Shown one piece after another: positions 34,610-47,702 of a stretch of 64,000 nt of DNA. The position numbers and the translations under genes were made by a program. The notes beneath the pieces are model-generated. The model was not told where the DNA came from. It searched no databases and saw only the letters and a program-made list of their open reading frames with translations. The first letter of the stretch is position 1. Each line of letters opens with the position of its first letter. The DNA is from Artemia franciscana (Eukaryota > Arthropoda > Branchiopoda > Anostraca > Artemiidae). The DNA lies in the NCBI RefSeq assembly GCF_032884065.1, contig NC_088879.1:16093489-16157488 (forward strand), in the 5' to 3' direction.

Positions 34610-35690
34610 GGCTGAAAAGTAACCTAAACTCTAAAAAAACAGAACTTGGATATTAAAAGATATATAAAAAGATTTGGCTTATTATGCTGATTCCGTATAT
34701 ATAAGATTCATTAAGCTTAGTATAACTCGTCAAAATCTGCCTCATTTCCTAAAACAGGGAACACCCCTTAAAACTCAAGGTATGTTAATGAAAATCACAA
34801 CATGCAATTCAGCCTTATTGTGTAAGTTCAAAGCTCCCATCTGCAAAAATGTGAGATTTTGGATTATTTGCCAGAAGAAAGATCCTGGATGCTTGTTTTT
34901 TTTTTGTTTCCCAGAGGTGATCGCATCGAACCAATGGTCCTTGAATATCCGGAAAGGACTCATTCGGATGGAAATTACAAGTTGTAGTGCCTTTTTTAAG
35001 TTACTAAAAAATTGGAGGGTAACTACTCCTCCCACCCAGACCCCCTTTTTTCCTCAGAGACGACCGATTAAAATTTTGAGAGAGCCATTTGGTTCATAAT
35101 GGATGAAATGTCCAGTAACTATGCTTTTGGGGATACCATGGCCCCTATTGCCCCTGGGGAAAGGTCTATAAGCTGACAAGTTTGTCCATTGTGTATGTGT
35201 AGAATTTGTTATTGGGAAGTATAATTTTTTTTTTGGGGGGGGGGGGGTTATATTTCTACTATCGTGATTTTTCATAGGGAGAATTTTCCATAGCGAGGAA
35301 AGTTTACGGAGGGTGAAGTTTCCAGGGAAAATTTTACACTGGGTAATTTGCTAGAAATCCTATGCAAAATTATTTTTATTGGTCTTTTTTTTCTCTTTCC
35401 CGACTCATGTTTACATGTGGAAATGTTACGAAAAATCATTTGTGAGAAACTTTTATTGGGTTGGAATTGCCCTGAGTATCTTTCTGTAAGGATAGGATTT
35501 TCAATGGGAAAATTTCTCCATAGAGGAGTTTTCTACGGGATAGGTTTTCCACGGCAGACTTTCTGCGGAAGTGACTTTCTACTGGGTGGTGGGAGGAGGC
35601 TATTTACGGGAAAAGTTTTCTATGGTGGAGAGGATTTCCGGGATAACTTTAAAGACAAAAAGAAATCAGTCTTTTTCAAATGAGAGAGCC
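34610..35690 (+). repeat. Family R copy, near full length
   Basis: Same block order as 42690-43640 and 46300-47110: an opening segment with TTTGGCTTATTATGCTGATT, a CATTAAGCTTAGT segment, TTTGCCAGAAGAAAGATCC, a poly-T, a TTTTTTAAGTTACTAAAAAA block with TTGGAGGG, then GGGAGAATTTTCCATAG words. A frame at 34674-35099 runs through it but is not shared by other copies. Confidence 0.72.
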
Positions 35691-36780
35691 CCAAAAAATT
35701 TGTTTACCTGAAATCGTTCGGAAAAATTTTTTCGGATGTAACTTTCAGCTAGAATGAAATTGTCATATACTAATATTTATTCCTTAAAGTTTTGATAGTT
35801 TTTTATTTATGTAAGCAAGAAAAGTTGAAACATTTTGAACGTAATTTGTTTTAAGTAAAGTGCAAATTGTATGCTGGTCTTGAGAAGGCATGGGGGTTAT
35901 TAACCATACACATGTCAATTTTTGTTTGTTTCGAGTTAGCTACTACGGCCCAATAGATTTCAAGACGCAGATAGGGGGTATATTATTTGAGCTACTAAGC
36001 TCTCAGGACGTTATTACGCGAATCTGGGTCTTACGCAATAAAAATGATTGTCACGTAGTAGTACTATAAGAAATACAGGAGCTGGACTTCATCATTAATC
36101 CATTCAATTTACATCATTTTCATTCCATTTTACATCATCTTAACATCAAATATATAATATTTTGAATATTTTTTATCCCAATATTCAATGTGAATATAGG
36201 TTCTTATAAATAAAATTTACTCTCATTTTTATACTTTTACACAATGTGAACATAGGAGCGGGACCATATTATTAATCAATCCAATTTACCACATCTTCAA
36301 GTCAACTCGCACCATTCTAAATGAAAAGTTCCGACATTTTAATAATGTCTCATCATAAGCTTTAAGATCAAGAAATGTTATTTAGTGAATAGTTCAATAT
36401 CAATATCTAAATAATTCTTATTGTCTTTCCATTTTCTTTCAATAACATTTAAGATTATAAACTTATATAATTTTTAAAATTTATTTTTGAAATCAGCTCC
36501 TGAAGAATCAAGTCATTTTTGGTACAAAGACATTAACCGCTTCAACTTTCAATATTGTAGAAATAAAGAGTTTATTTCCATATTTAGTTTCTCTACATTC
36601 TATTGTTATAATCGCATATTCCGTTCCAATATCTAAATCTTCTTTCTTAATAGTTCGATTATATTTATTTTCTATTAGCATTTCGCTTAAAACTTTCTCA
36701 ATTTATCAATTGATGATTTAATTAAAAACGTTTTCTGAATCGGAAATAATTCGTCTAACAAAATGATTTCTATCTAACTT
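35691..36780. other. No gene seen; strongly AT-rich
   Basis: Nothing supported. Confidence 0.4.
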
Positions 36781-37000
36781 TGTCATTGCTAATCGAACAT
36801 TCCTTGTGTCCCGGTCGCTTTCTCTTTGAGTGTCCCGGTCGTCATTTATATTCCCTATGTCCCGGTGTCCCGGTCGTCATTTGTGTCCCGATGTCCCGGT
36901 CTGTAATTTCATCAGTCGACAAACATAACGTCAGTCGACACACAAACATGACGTCACTCGACACACAGACACACAGACAACTTATTTTTATATATATAGA
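36781..37000 (-). mobile_element. Helitron 5' fragment H12
   Basis: Minus strand has the 5' end (GA at 36999-37000), GACGTCA-type sites, and minisatellite down to a scrap of the helicase (GCTAATCG near 36787). The rest is absent. Confidence 0.72.
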
Positions 37001-37218
37001 TATGTTATTAACGATATGTTTTATTTTGCTAAGAGCCTTTGGGCCATGGTAATAGAAAACAAAAAGGAAAATTCACTTTTAAATAAATGTAATTACATGA
37101 ACATAATAAAAATCTATATATATAAAAATAAGTTGTTTGTTTGTGTGTCCGTCTTTCTGTCCGCATATGACGTCTGAATTATTTCATGATATACCAATTC
37201 AAAAACGAATGTATTCAA

Positions 37219-37299
37219 GCCGAAGTAGCTGAGTTGGTAAAGCGTTATGTTCCAGGTTCTAGGTCCGAGAGGTTCCAGGTTCGAACCTTGGCTTTACCA
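37219..37299 (+). tRNA. tRNA-like sequence in Helitron H13
   Basis: A box TAGCTGAGTTGGTAAAG and an intact B box GGTTCGAACC, with a T arm CCAGG-TTCGAAC-CTTGG and a CCA at the 3' side. Acceptor strands GCCGAAG and the region before CCA do not pair well and no anticodon arm is clear. Likely a tRNA pseudogene or SINE head captured by the Helitron; a second copy at 5143 shares flanks. Confidence 0.4.
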
Positions 37300-37309
37300 T
37301 TAATACAAA

Positions 37310-37604
37310 AGAAAAAAAAAACTAAAAAGGTAAAAACTACAAAAACAACTAAAAATAAAATACTAAAAAAACTAAAAAAGCTAAAAAATAAAAAAAATAA
37401 AAAAGGTGAAAAACTAAAAAAGAAAAAAAACTAAAAAAAAACAAAAAAAGGTAAAAGCTACAAAAAAAACTAAAAAGAAAAAAAAAAGAAAAACTAATAA
37501 AAAACTATAAAAACTAAAAAAAAAACTAAAAAAAGGAAAAAAAAAATGAAAAATAAAGGAGAAAAAGAAAACTAAAAAAATAAATATAGAAATAAAAAAA
37601 CTAA
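37310..37604 (+). repeat. A-rich AAAAACTAAAAAAGG tract
   Basis: Same word type as in H1/H2 and the reverse complement of the T-rich expansion in H6/H7. Confidence 0.8.
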
Positions 37605-37851
37605 AAAAGGTGACACAGAGAATATAAATGACGACCGGGACACTCAAAGAGAAATTACAGACTGGGACACTGGGACACAAATGACGACTGGGACGTGTGT
37701 GTCGACTGACGTCATGTTTGTGTGTCGACTGACGTCATGTTTGTCGACTATAAATGACGGCTGGGACACAGGGAAACAACTACGACGGGGACGCCGGGGG
37801 GGGGGGGGCACAGGGGGGATATATAAATGACGATGGGGACACAGGGAATGT
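37605..37851 (+). repeat. Minisatellite (H13), interrupted by TGACGTCA sites
   Basis: Unlike other copies it has two TGACGTCA motifs (about 37709 and 37732) embedded in the minisatellite, pointing to recombination with a 5' region. Includes a G13 run near 37794. Confidence 0.7.
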
Positions 37852-38047
37852 TTGATTAGCAATAACCATCAACAAAGCTCAAGGGCAATCATTGGAATAA
37901 AGAGGCATAGATCTGAATATGGAATGTTTTTCCCATGGACAATTATATGTTGCATGTTCAAGAGTCAGTAAATCTGACAATCTATTTATATGAACAGACA
38001 ATGGGAAAGCGAAGAATGTTGTATATTCGCAAGTTTTACGTAGTTAA
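37852..38047 (+). pseudogene. Helitron helicase C terminus (H13)
   Basis: From GATTAGCAATAACCATCAAC to TAA at 38045-38047. The KAQGQS and LYVACSRV regions are recognisable, with substitutions and a frame break before the GIDL-equivalent. Confidence 0.72.
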
Positions 38048-38417
<370 letters not shown>

Positions 38418-41218
38418 TATTAAATAAAAGAAATAAAGAGAAACCCAAATTATAAAAAAATCTACTTCTCTGCTCCACTCCAACCTAAGAAATTGTCCTA
38501 TATTTTTTATACTGGAAAAACATTCATCCCTCATCACATTCACGAGCCACCTCACATTAAACTCAAATTTTTAATACACTTCATTCCTTACTCAATTTTC
38601 TACGCTCAAACATCACATTCCTCATACCCTCATCCATAAATCCACACACTGGACAAAAGTGAGGACCATCATGCCCTCACCTCCTCCCTATATACTTCCT
38701 TTAAGGTGGCCTGCTGTGATTAGTTCCTGCCGTACACGAACCACTGACCAAAAACGTGAATAAGTTTATTAGTTGTTTGAAAAAATCGTAACAGGCTCCA
38801 AAGAGCATAACCAGATTTACTCCCAGATTTACTTTACAACTACACTAATTAAGATTTCACACACACTAAGGTGTTACCAAAGTTTCAATCCATTAATAGT
38901 TCACCACAGAGAAAAAGACAAAAAACTGTTTTACGCTTTCGTGTTTAAAAATGTGCTGTAGTTCCATTTTAGTGATGATAATTGCCAAATTTCTTTGGAC
39001 CAACTCCATTATCCCTAACACTGTTTGTTTCTCCGCAGTTTCACGCTAGAAAATATAATTCATACATCCAAACGTTTGGTAAGAGAACCTCTTTGGTTAG
39101 GGCAAGTGTCCCTATGACAGGCTTTAAAATGACTATCTTAGGTTCCAGCATTAATGTCCAGTGTGTGTTTCAGTTTATTCTGTATATTCAGTTTATTTCT
39201 CGGTATTTGGTAACAATTTTACTGAAGGTTTGTAGGCCTGCGTTATTAGGAGAAAAAAAAAAACTAATTCTAGTTTATGCAGTAGGAAGTTTTATATCAT
39301 TACCGAACTAAGTTGAACAGGGACGGAATCATTCCTTAATGAAAACAAGTCAAGTTTTCCATATTCCTTATAGTTAACTATAGTTAAGATCATTTATTAA
39401 TAAAACGTAGATAGTGACGAATAAACTTGAATGAGACTTTTTGAATGAAAAAGCCCTTGTGAAACAGTTCAAAGAATATGTGTAGCTTATAAGAGTAGAA
39501 ACCGGCGCTAGTTTCTACAAAAAGTCACTTACACCATCTAGCGTTTTGCTTGTTTTAGCATTTTTCACAGTGATGATGAAGAATAGCGGAGTAATGCGTA
39601 TATAATCTCAATTTCTGAATGAAAAAAAATCAATCACTGTAAGTACCCATGCTCTCTGATAAATGAATTACGCTCAGTTAACAAGTTAAGTTACAAGTTC
39701 AATTTACAATAGAAATGTTGTTTAATTTAGACTTAGAGCTTCATTAAGAAAGCATTATCGCCCACGATAAGTATTTGCAGTAGGATATACGTAGGAGCAA
39801 GGAAATCAAGTAAATTTGTATTACTGAGAAAAGCACAGCAAAAAAACAAGTTTGGGTCGTTTTGAAAAATCAAAAATAAAACCTAGAAACCAGTCTATTT
39901 ACGAATACAGAACTCTTCCTTTTTAGTAATTTTAGATCCTTACGAGTGGTAGTCTATCTTTGTACATCAAACGATAAAAAAAAGTACACTTTGTTCCGTA
40001 TTGTGGGTTGTAAATAAATATTATATTATATTATTATTATATTATACTAGGAAAGCAAACAGAAAATAATACGGACAGAAAAATGGAAAATACGATTGTT
40101 CACGAATAAATCATGTTTGCCTGGTGGTGGCAATTTCCACTTTTCTATTTTTTTTCATACGTCAATTCGAAGGGTTGCCCATCCTCTGTAAAGAAGTTCA
40201 TATCTGGAAGTGCAGTTTCTTCCACTATGTGTGGGACTATTCCACCAAACCACCCCCCTGATTATGTCGCTCGTAGTACATGTCCGCTGCCAGTGGCATA
40301 CTTCAACTGGTGCGCACAAGTGACTAGATTAAACCTTGCGTCGAATGATACTAAAAAAGCACATATCGCAATTCGTTCAAGGTCAAACCTTGTACTCTCC
40401 TAAAGGGCTGGAAGGCTTAGAAGATTTAAAACAGAAGAGAATTTAACTGTTCTTTGCTTCTCCTTAGAATAATATCATGGAGACTTTCCTAGTAATTAAT
40501 GCTCAGAAAGTAAAGCAATTTTCCAAGAAAAATATTGTCAAATCCCCAAAGTTATAACTCCAAGAAAGGGGAGAAATTACATCAAATATAGAAGCTATCT
40601 TATTAAGATTGCTTTATATCTCATGAATATTTAACGCCAAATATGTACCATATTTTGATTTATCATGAGTAAACATCGACATCTTTGAAAATGCGGTGCC
40701 TATCATCAGGTGGGAAAGTTATGCATATAAAATGAAAGATAATAAGAGGCGTTACCAAAGCCATTACTTTCCAAAAATCCTTGTGAAGCTAATAGATTAA
40801 GCTATATCCTTTTTATTCCATGATAAATATTAGTTTAACTTTGACTCTAGAGGAAGCCCATTTTTGTATTCGTATTTTATACAATTTTTGGTCTATTTTA
40901 TGCAAGGGGGAGAATTTGGAAAAGGTGCAAAAATAGACGACTTTTATGGCAAATATAATAAGTAATAAAAGTCTTTGGATTTTTTAGGCAGAGATTAAAC
41001 ATCCCAAAATCCCTTTGTCTTGTGTTTTAGTGCTCAGGAATAGAACATCTAGAAAATTTTAGCTATGAACCGTGTTTTTGTAAACTTAGAAGAGCATAAT
41101 AAACGGAAACGTATCAAAATGTTCAGTCACTAAGTTAAGATTTAACAGTTCTCTGATTCGCTCTGGGAATTTTTCCGAATGAATAGGTTTCTAACTCCCT
41201 AGTTACGCCTGAAGGTTC
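38418..41218. other. No gene supported
   Basis: Frames at 38982-39311 and 40113-40403 are open but show no recognisable pattern. AATATTATATTATATTATTA runs near 40020. Otherwise featureless. Confidence 0.4.
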
Positions 41219-41440
41219 TTCTCCTGTCTACACGCTGATGAACATGTTAGATGCTTCTGGAACGAAAATCCCGCAGATATTGCGCACCTTTGGGATCAGA
41301 AGACGTATATATGGTTGTTTTTTGGTGTTGAGGCTAGCCGGAATGCTTTTCTTCTGTCTACACGCTGATGAATATGTTCAATGCTTCTAGAACGCAAATC
41401 CCGCACGGTACGCCTCTGGGATCAGATGACATATATATGG
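41219..41440 (+). repeat. Tandem direct repeat of about 100 bp (two units)
   Basis: CTGTCTACACGCTGATGAAC to GGGATCAGAAGACGTATATA (about 41224-41318) recurs at about 41354-41440 with few changes, separated by a short spacer. Confidence 0.8.
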
Positions 41441-41574
41441 CACCAATTTTGACTCACTATCATTAAAAAGTCATTTAGGGATAATTAATTCAACTATTCT
41501 TACTTTGATATTCAGTTAACTGTATTAAAGTAAATATGCAATAGGAAATTTAAGGAAATACAACTTTAAAGAAA

Positions 41575-41665
41575 GCATCTACAGCAACAGCTACTTCAAC
41601 TACTTCTAACAACTCGTCGTAGCACCAAGTCATCAGAAGCCAAGGTTGCTACCTACCCCCTCATA
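41575..41665 (-). repeat. LINE 3'-end fragment related to 3067-3150
   Basis: TACTTCTAACAACTCGTCGT and AGCACCAAGTCATCAGAAGC parallel the (ACT)n, GCAGCACCAAGCCGCCTGAG segment at the LINE end at 3.1 kb. Confidence 0.5.
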
Positions 41666-41699
41666 TACGCAATGAAAATGAACGAATATAGAGGTTCAT

Positions 41700-42130
41700 T
41701 ATGTAAGTTAATTCGTAAGGTATATATATTTTTTACTAATGAAAACATTCGTAAAACATTAAAAGTTCTAGTTACCTTTTTAAGTAATCAAAAAAATTGG
41801 AGGGCAACTAGGCCTCCTCCCTCACTCTTTTTTTCTCGAAATCTTCCAATTAAAATTATGAGAAGGCCATTTAGCAAAAAAAAAATTAATAAGCAAATTT
41901 CTCTTTAATTATTTATTAAAATAAATTTGATTTTGGAAAGCAAAAATCAAAACATACATTAATTAAAAACGTTCAGAAACTAAATAAAAAAAACAAGTTT
42001 TTGTAACTGCAAGTAAGGAGCGACATTAAAACTTTATACGAACATAAATTATTCCGTATATAAAAGGTGTTGACCCCTCCTCAACGCCTCGCTTTCTACG
42101 CTAAAGTTTGTTATTGTTTTAAAAAGTAGA
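41700..42130 (+). repeat. Family R end plus family P half
   Basis: 41757-41880 matches the R segment with AATTGGAGGGCAACTAGGCC; 41985-42120 matches one arm of family P (AAGTAAGGAGCGACATTAAA ... TACGCTAAAG). Confidence 0.7.
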
Positions 42131-42689
42131 GCTGTGAGAAAGAGTCAAACTTTCAAAGAAAATTTATATCTATATATAACATTTTATGTTCCAAAAACTG
42201 TTGGTCAAAGAATAAACTATTTTATGACGGTATACATTAATTGTAGGCAGCTATAAATTATAAATTCAGCTGATGGGCGGAACCAGAAAATTCACAGGTC
42301 GGAAAACCTATTTTGATGAACCCCTAAGATGATCTTACTACTTGGGTGAAAAGTCACCTTAGCACTTTTTAGTTATTTTTCCTACTGTGTTATGCCAAAT
42401 AGGAAATTTTTGGCACAAATCAGCCAATTTTGGCTTATATTACTTATTTTAAACAATATTCAGCTATTTCCTCATCTGATTGGGTTAATTTTTATAAGAT
42501 TGAGCAGCCAAATGCGTTTTTTTGTTGAAATTAATGCAGGTAACTAGCCCAGTACGACAACACTGATGTCGAGTGGAAATAACTGATTTCTTCTTAAAAA
42601 TGTCTCCGTCGTAAAGTTGTTTAATTTTCTTTAATGCGGCCCTTAGAACCCTTAGTTCAAATAATCAACCAGTTCATGGCAAGGAACTA

Positions 42690-43640
42690 TAAGTAAGGAG
42701 CGATCCGTCTCAATTGGAACCGAAACTCAAAAAAAAAAATTTTGATACCAATAGATATATCAAAAGAATTGGTTTATTATGCTGATTCCAAATATATAAG
42801 TTTCATTAAGCTTAGTCTTACCCATCAAAAACTAAGAGCCTGAGAAAATTTGTCTGATTTTCAAAAAAGGGGGAAGCACCCCCTAGAAGTCGAAGAATTT
42901 TGATGATAGTTAAAACTCTCAGTAATTTTGATAGTTAAAACTCTCAGTGGACTTCAGTAATTTTTGCACGAAGAAAGATCACGGATACGTGTCTATTTGT
43001 TTTTTTTCTTCCATGGGTTAATTGTATCGACCCTGTGGGCCTAAGACTTCAGGAGAGGGCTCATTCTATAAGAAATAAAAAAATTCCAGTGCCCTTTTTA
43101 AGTGACCGAAAATCGGAGGGCAACTAGGCCCCCTCCCACGCCATTTTTCCCAAAATACCCCAATCAAAATTTTGAGATAGGAATTTTTTTAGCATAGTTG
43201 AAAGGCCCAAAAACTTTGTCTTTGAAGATAACATGACCCCCCACATTCCCTGGAGAAAGGTCTTTATATTACAATATTTGTCCATTGTTTACGTATAATA
43301 TTTGTTATTGGAAATATGCACATATATATAGGGTGTGGAGGGGAGGAAGAATTTTCTGCTTGGAGGATTTTGTACAGGGAGAATTTTCCATGGTGAAAGA
43401 AGTTTCCAAGGAGTGAACTTTTCTAGGGAAATTGTCCACTGGGGAAACGTGCCAGAATTCCTATACGAAATTTCTTTATATGTTTTGCTTTCTCTTTACC
43501 TATGCAATTTAACATGTGGAAAGGTTAAGGTTAAATGTCCGGGATAAATCTTTATCAAGATTGAATTGTTGGTTGGATGTTTCCGTAGGGAGGGGATTTC
43601 TCCGTGAAAGTGGAGCCAGCTACACTTTTTTTCTTTTTTT
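42690..43640 (+). repeat. Family R copy, near full length
   Basis: Begins AGTAAGGAGCGATCCGTCTC, includes ATCAAAAACTAAGAGCCTGA, AAGAAAGATCACGGATACGT, GGAGGGCAACTAGGCCCCCT and the GGGAGAATTTTCCATGG tail. No conserved ORF. Confidence 0.75.
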
Positions 43641-43654
43641 TTCTTACGATCAGA

Positions 43655-43985
43655 AACTAAATGAGAAAAACAAGTTTTCTTAACTTAAATTAAGCGGCAA
43701 CAATAAAACTTAAAACGAACAGAAATTGTTACTTATATAAGGGGTCTGTCCCCTACTTAACGCCTTGCTGTGTACGCTAAAGTATAAGTTTTGTCCCAAT
43801 TCTTTAAAAGCGGCACCTGAAACACAAGGGTCGTTTATTAAAAAAAATATATAATTTTTTTAAAGTGCCAAAACATTTTAGCGTGAAGAGCGAGGTGTTA
43901 AAGAGGGTGCCACCCCCTTATATACATGATAATTTCTGATCGTTTTAAGGTTTAATGTTGCTCCTTACTTTCAGTTGAATTTTTT
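43655..43985. repeat. Family P, diverged inverted repeat
   Basis: Left arm 43660-43785 and right arm about 43880-43985 share TACGCTAAAG / TTTAGCGTGAAGAGCGAGG and CTTACTTTCAGTTGA in reverse complement, with about 90 bases between. Confidence 0.65.
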
Positions 43986-45751
43986 TTTCTATTTAATACC
44001 GTTATTAAAAGGTGGTTGTAGTGAAGACCTAAAGTCGAAACTAGAATGCATAGCATAATTTTTTTAGTATAGTAGGGTTTAGAAAAATAGAAAAACACAC
44101 CTTAGAAAGATAGAAAGATGCACCTTAAATCTAAAATTGACATAATAGAAGCCAGTGGAATGACAGTTGTTGATTAGGCTTCTGAGACATGCGTGGTGCT
44201 GAAAGCTGAAGAGAATAGGCTGCATACTAAACCGAAAAATTTTCAAAAAAACCCTTTTGTTACCCGTTTGGGTGACTGTTTGTAAATAATAAGCTGCATA
44301 AAAGTATATTTCGACTCCAGAGTCCATGCCTATGAAGATAGAAGATCAAAGTAGTTTTTATCACAATATTCAGAACAAGAATGAAAAGACACCAAAATTT
44401 ATGCTATTCGGCCATCCAGTACAGGCTAAACGAATGCATCTAGCCCTCAAAATGGATCGGAATATATTAACAGGAACTAAACGAGACATAGGAGCTTACA
44501 TAGCTACGGGAACTTCAACTGGCTTAGAGCTAAGATGATTGGTTTGCAGTGCAAATAGTTTCATAAACAGCCCTTTAATTTTTTCTCGTTACATTTCTTT
44601 CGTTTCTCTTGTTTTCCACTCTCATTCAACGAGCTTGTCCATTGTAATAGTTTCAAGCACTTGTTCTTCAAGTCATTTTGCTTTTCACATGGCCCTGAGG
44701 TCGTTTGCTAATTAAAAGAGTAGATATACTTTTCTTTTACTTTCTATATTTTTTCTCAACCCATGCCAAAGACACTAGCGCCGGCAATAAGAAATTCAAA
44801 ACAGACTGAACATAATTTTATAAGTAAATTGGCACAGAACCTTAAATTCAAATTAGGAGTAACTGATAAACACATTATCTATTTTCAATTGCATTTTTTT
44901 TTAAAGACATTGCAATGGATCTATTGTAATTATTTACAGCTGCAACTTAAAAAGATTTTGAATTTCTTTTGGGTATCCACTACATCCACATCCTGTTTTT
45001 GAAAAATAATGCACATAAACATCTAACTACCTGCCAGACTTAGCGTTTATTGGTCATTAAATAATTTTTTTTTTTGAAAATCCAAGGATATTTCAAACCT
45101 TATTTGGACTATTGATGCTTTTGGTTGATTTGCTTTTCTAAGCGTTAATATCCGCACCTTATTTCTTCAGAAGGGAATACATCGTCAGTCAGGCAACAAA
45201 TAGGTTAGATGTATCAGATCAATTTAATTTTTAAATTAAAGATGGGCGAAAAATTCAAGTAAAAAGTAAGGGGATATATCTTTTCCGTAAATGAAATTCC
45301 GTAATTTCCGTACTTTCAACGTAGAACGACTTTAAATGGCAATCGTGATGCAGTCGATCCGCTGTTCGCCCTGCCATCGCATTTTACTTTTAAAAAGGTG
45401 TCAGTTATGTGGAAATTATGTATTGAGAGGCGTGAGGAATAAAATTATTTATTATTTATTTCTTCTATGCTAGATAAATTTCCATAACTATTTCCGAAGT
45501 CTTGGAAAGTCAGCCCTGTTTCGTCTCACAGCAGGGGAATTGAGTGTTAATTTGAGTTTTAATTTTTTTTAATTAATGAAAAAAATTAATTTAATTTTCA
45601 TAGCGGTTGTTGAAGCTACGCATATTCATGTTGATATTTTAAACATATATATTTAATAGATATATTATATATATATATATATCTAATAGTTAATACTTAA
45701 TTAATATTAATAAATTAATTAATTAATTATTAATTAATTAATATCTAATAT

Positions 45752-45792
<41 letters not shown>

Positions 45793-46290
45793 CTAAATTT
45801 TTATATATATTAATAGATATATTTAATAGATATTTTAATAAATATATTTAAACAGAAACTTTGTTTAGATGCTGGTGTTTCCCGAGAAAAATACCTCCGT
45901 GCAAACTGTGTGAAATTAAGCTGAGAGAAATTCTTGCTGATAGCTTGCTTGCCACAACATTTTTCCACCAGCCCTTATGCTAGATTCATGATAATGAAAG
46001 ACTGGAAAGTTTTTTCTTCTTGACATCTTTTCTCCCGAGATATGATCTTGACAATAACGAGCTTGTTGACGAGTAGATTGTTATGAGTGAATAAGAAGAT
46101 TGACAAGAAGTACCTAAGCGAGTCCGACATCTTTCTTTTTAGTGACAATCTGAATTTGTATTGAGTAATGTTAAAATGTTAAGTATTGAGCAAACCCTGT
46201 CAATAGAATTGAGAAATCTAGGTTAAGAGATTCTGATGCTAGTGCAGGTATCAACAGTCTCTTTGACGCAACTGGGCAGCGCGTCTGTCA
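43986..46290. other. No gene supported; AT repeats near 45.6-45.8 kb
   Basis: 45640-45850 is dense in TTAATTAATATAT words and a (TA)16 tract. Frames at 44326-44538 and 44763-45002 lack any recognisable pattern. Confidence 0.45.
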
Positions 46291-46299
46291 AACAGTTCG

Positions 46300-47110
46300 T
46301 GGTAACGATCTGTAGTAAGGAGCGACCCGGCACAATAGTAACCAAAACTCTAAAAAATTGAATTTTGATATCAATAGCTACATCAAAAGAATCGCATTTT
46401 AATGCTGATTTTAAATATACCCATCAAAAGTTACGAGCCTGAGAAAATTTGCCTTATTTAGGAAAATAGGGGAAACACCCCCTAAAAGTCATATGATCTT
46501 AACGAAAATGACACCATCAGATTCAGCGTATCAGAGGACCCTACTGTAGAAGTTTCAAGCTCCTATCTACAAAAATGTGGAATTTTGTATTTTTGGCCAG
46601 AAGACAAATCACGGGTGCGTGTTTATTTGTTTTTTTTTTTTTTCTTTTCTTTTCCCCAGGGGTCATCGTATGGACCAAATGGTCCTAGAATGTCGCAAGA
46701 GGGCTCATTCTAACGGAAATGAAAAGTTCTAGTTCCCTTTTTAAGTGACCAAAAAAAATGGAGGGCATCTAGGCCCCCTCCCACGCTCATTTTTTTCCCA
46801 AAGTCAACAGATCAAAATTTTGAGATAGCCATTTTGTTCAGCATAGTCGAAAACCTTGATAACTATGTCTTTGGGGATGACTTACTCCCCCACAATCCCT
46901 GGGGGAGGGGCTGCAAGTTACAAACTTTGACCAGTGTTTACATATAGTAATGGTTATTGGGAAGTGTACAGACGTTTTCAGGGGGATTTTATTCAGGGGG
47001 CTGAGGAGAGGGGGCTATGTTGGAGGATCTTTTCTTGGAGGAATCTGTCATGGGGGAAGAAAAATTCAATGACAAGGGCGCAGGATTCTCTAGCATTACT
47101 ATAAGAAAAC
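46300..47110 (+). repeat. Family R copy, near full length
   Basis: Starts AGTAAGGAGCGACCCGGCAC; keeps every block seen in the other copies, in order, through to GGAGGATCTTTTCTTGGAGG. Good reference copy. Confidence 0.78.
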
Positions 47111-47119
47111 AATGAAAAA

Positions 47120-47425
47120 TAAACATGAAAACGTTTTTTCAAATGAAAGGAAGAAGTAGCATTGAAACTTAATACGAACAGAGATTATTACGCATATGAG
47201 GGGTTCTAAAAATACTTTAGCATAAAGAGCGAGGTATTTAGGAGGAGATAAATACCTTGCTCTTTATGCTAAAGTATTTTTAGTAATTTCAACTATTTAT
47301 TCTACGGCCTTTCTGATTCAGGGGTCATTCTTAAAGAATTGGGACAAAACTTACGATTTAGTGTAAAGAGCGAGGTATTAACGAGGGTACAAACCCCCTC
47401 CTATACATAATAAAAATATAAGGTT
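47120..47425. repeat. Family P with a 35-bp cruciform core
   Basis: 47206-47240 and 47249-47283 are reverse complements at 34 of 35 positions with an 8-base loop; the arms carry TTTAGCATAAAGAGCGAGG. Outer parts match other P copies. Confidence 0.8.
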
Positions 47426-47429
47426 ATGA

Positions 47430-47640
47430 AAGTTTGTTACGTAAGTTAATTCTTAAGTTACGTATATTTTTTACTAATAAAAACGTTCGTTAAAAATTAA
47501 AAGTTCTAGTTGCCTTTTTAAGTAACCAAAAAATTCGAGGGCAACTAGGCCTCCTTCTCTACCCCTTATTTCTCAAAATCGTCTGATCAAAACTAAGAGA
47601 AAGCCATTTAGCCAAAAAAAGAATTAATATACAAATTTCA
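47430..47640 (+). repeat. Family R end fragment
   Basis: Parallel to 41700-41890 (ATTAAAAGTTCTAGTTGCCT then AAAATTCGAGGGCAACTAGG). Confidence 0.7.
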
Positions 47641-47702
47641 TTTTAATAATTTAAGTGCGGAGAGCCAAAACCAAACATGCATTAATTCAAAAACGTTCAG
47701 AA

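Noticed and set aside
34674..35099. 141-codon frame in a family R copy
   Set aside because: Not kept open in the other R copies and has no recognisable motifs.
40113..40403. 96-codon plus frame with VNSKGCPSSVKKF
   Set aside because: Open but unrecognised; the opposite strand is partly open too, and nothing favours either.
44326..45002. Two plus frames of 70 and 79 codons
   Set aside because: No recognisable pattern, no splice or promoter support.
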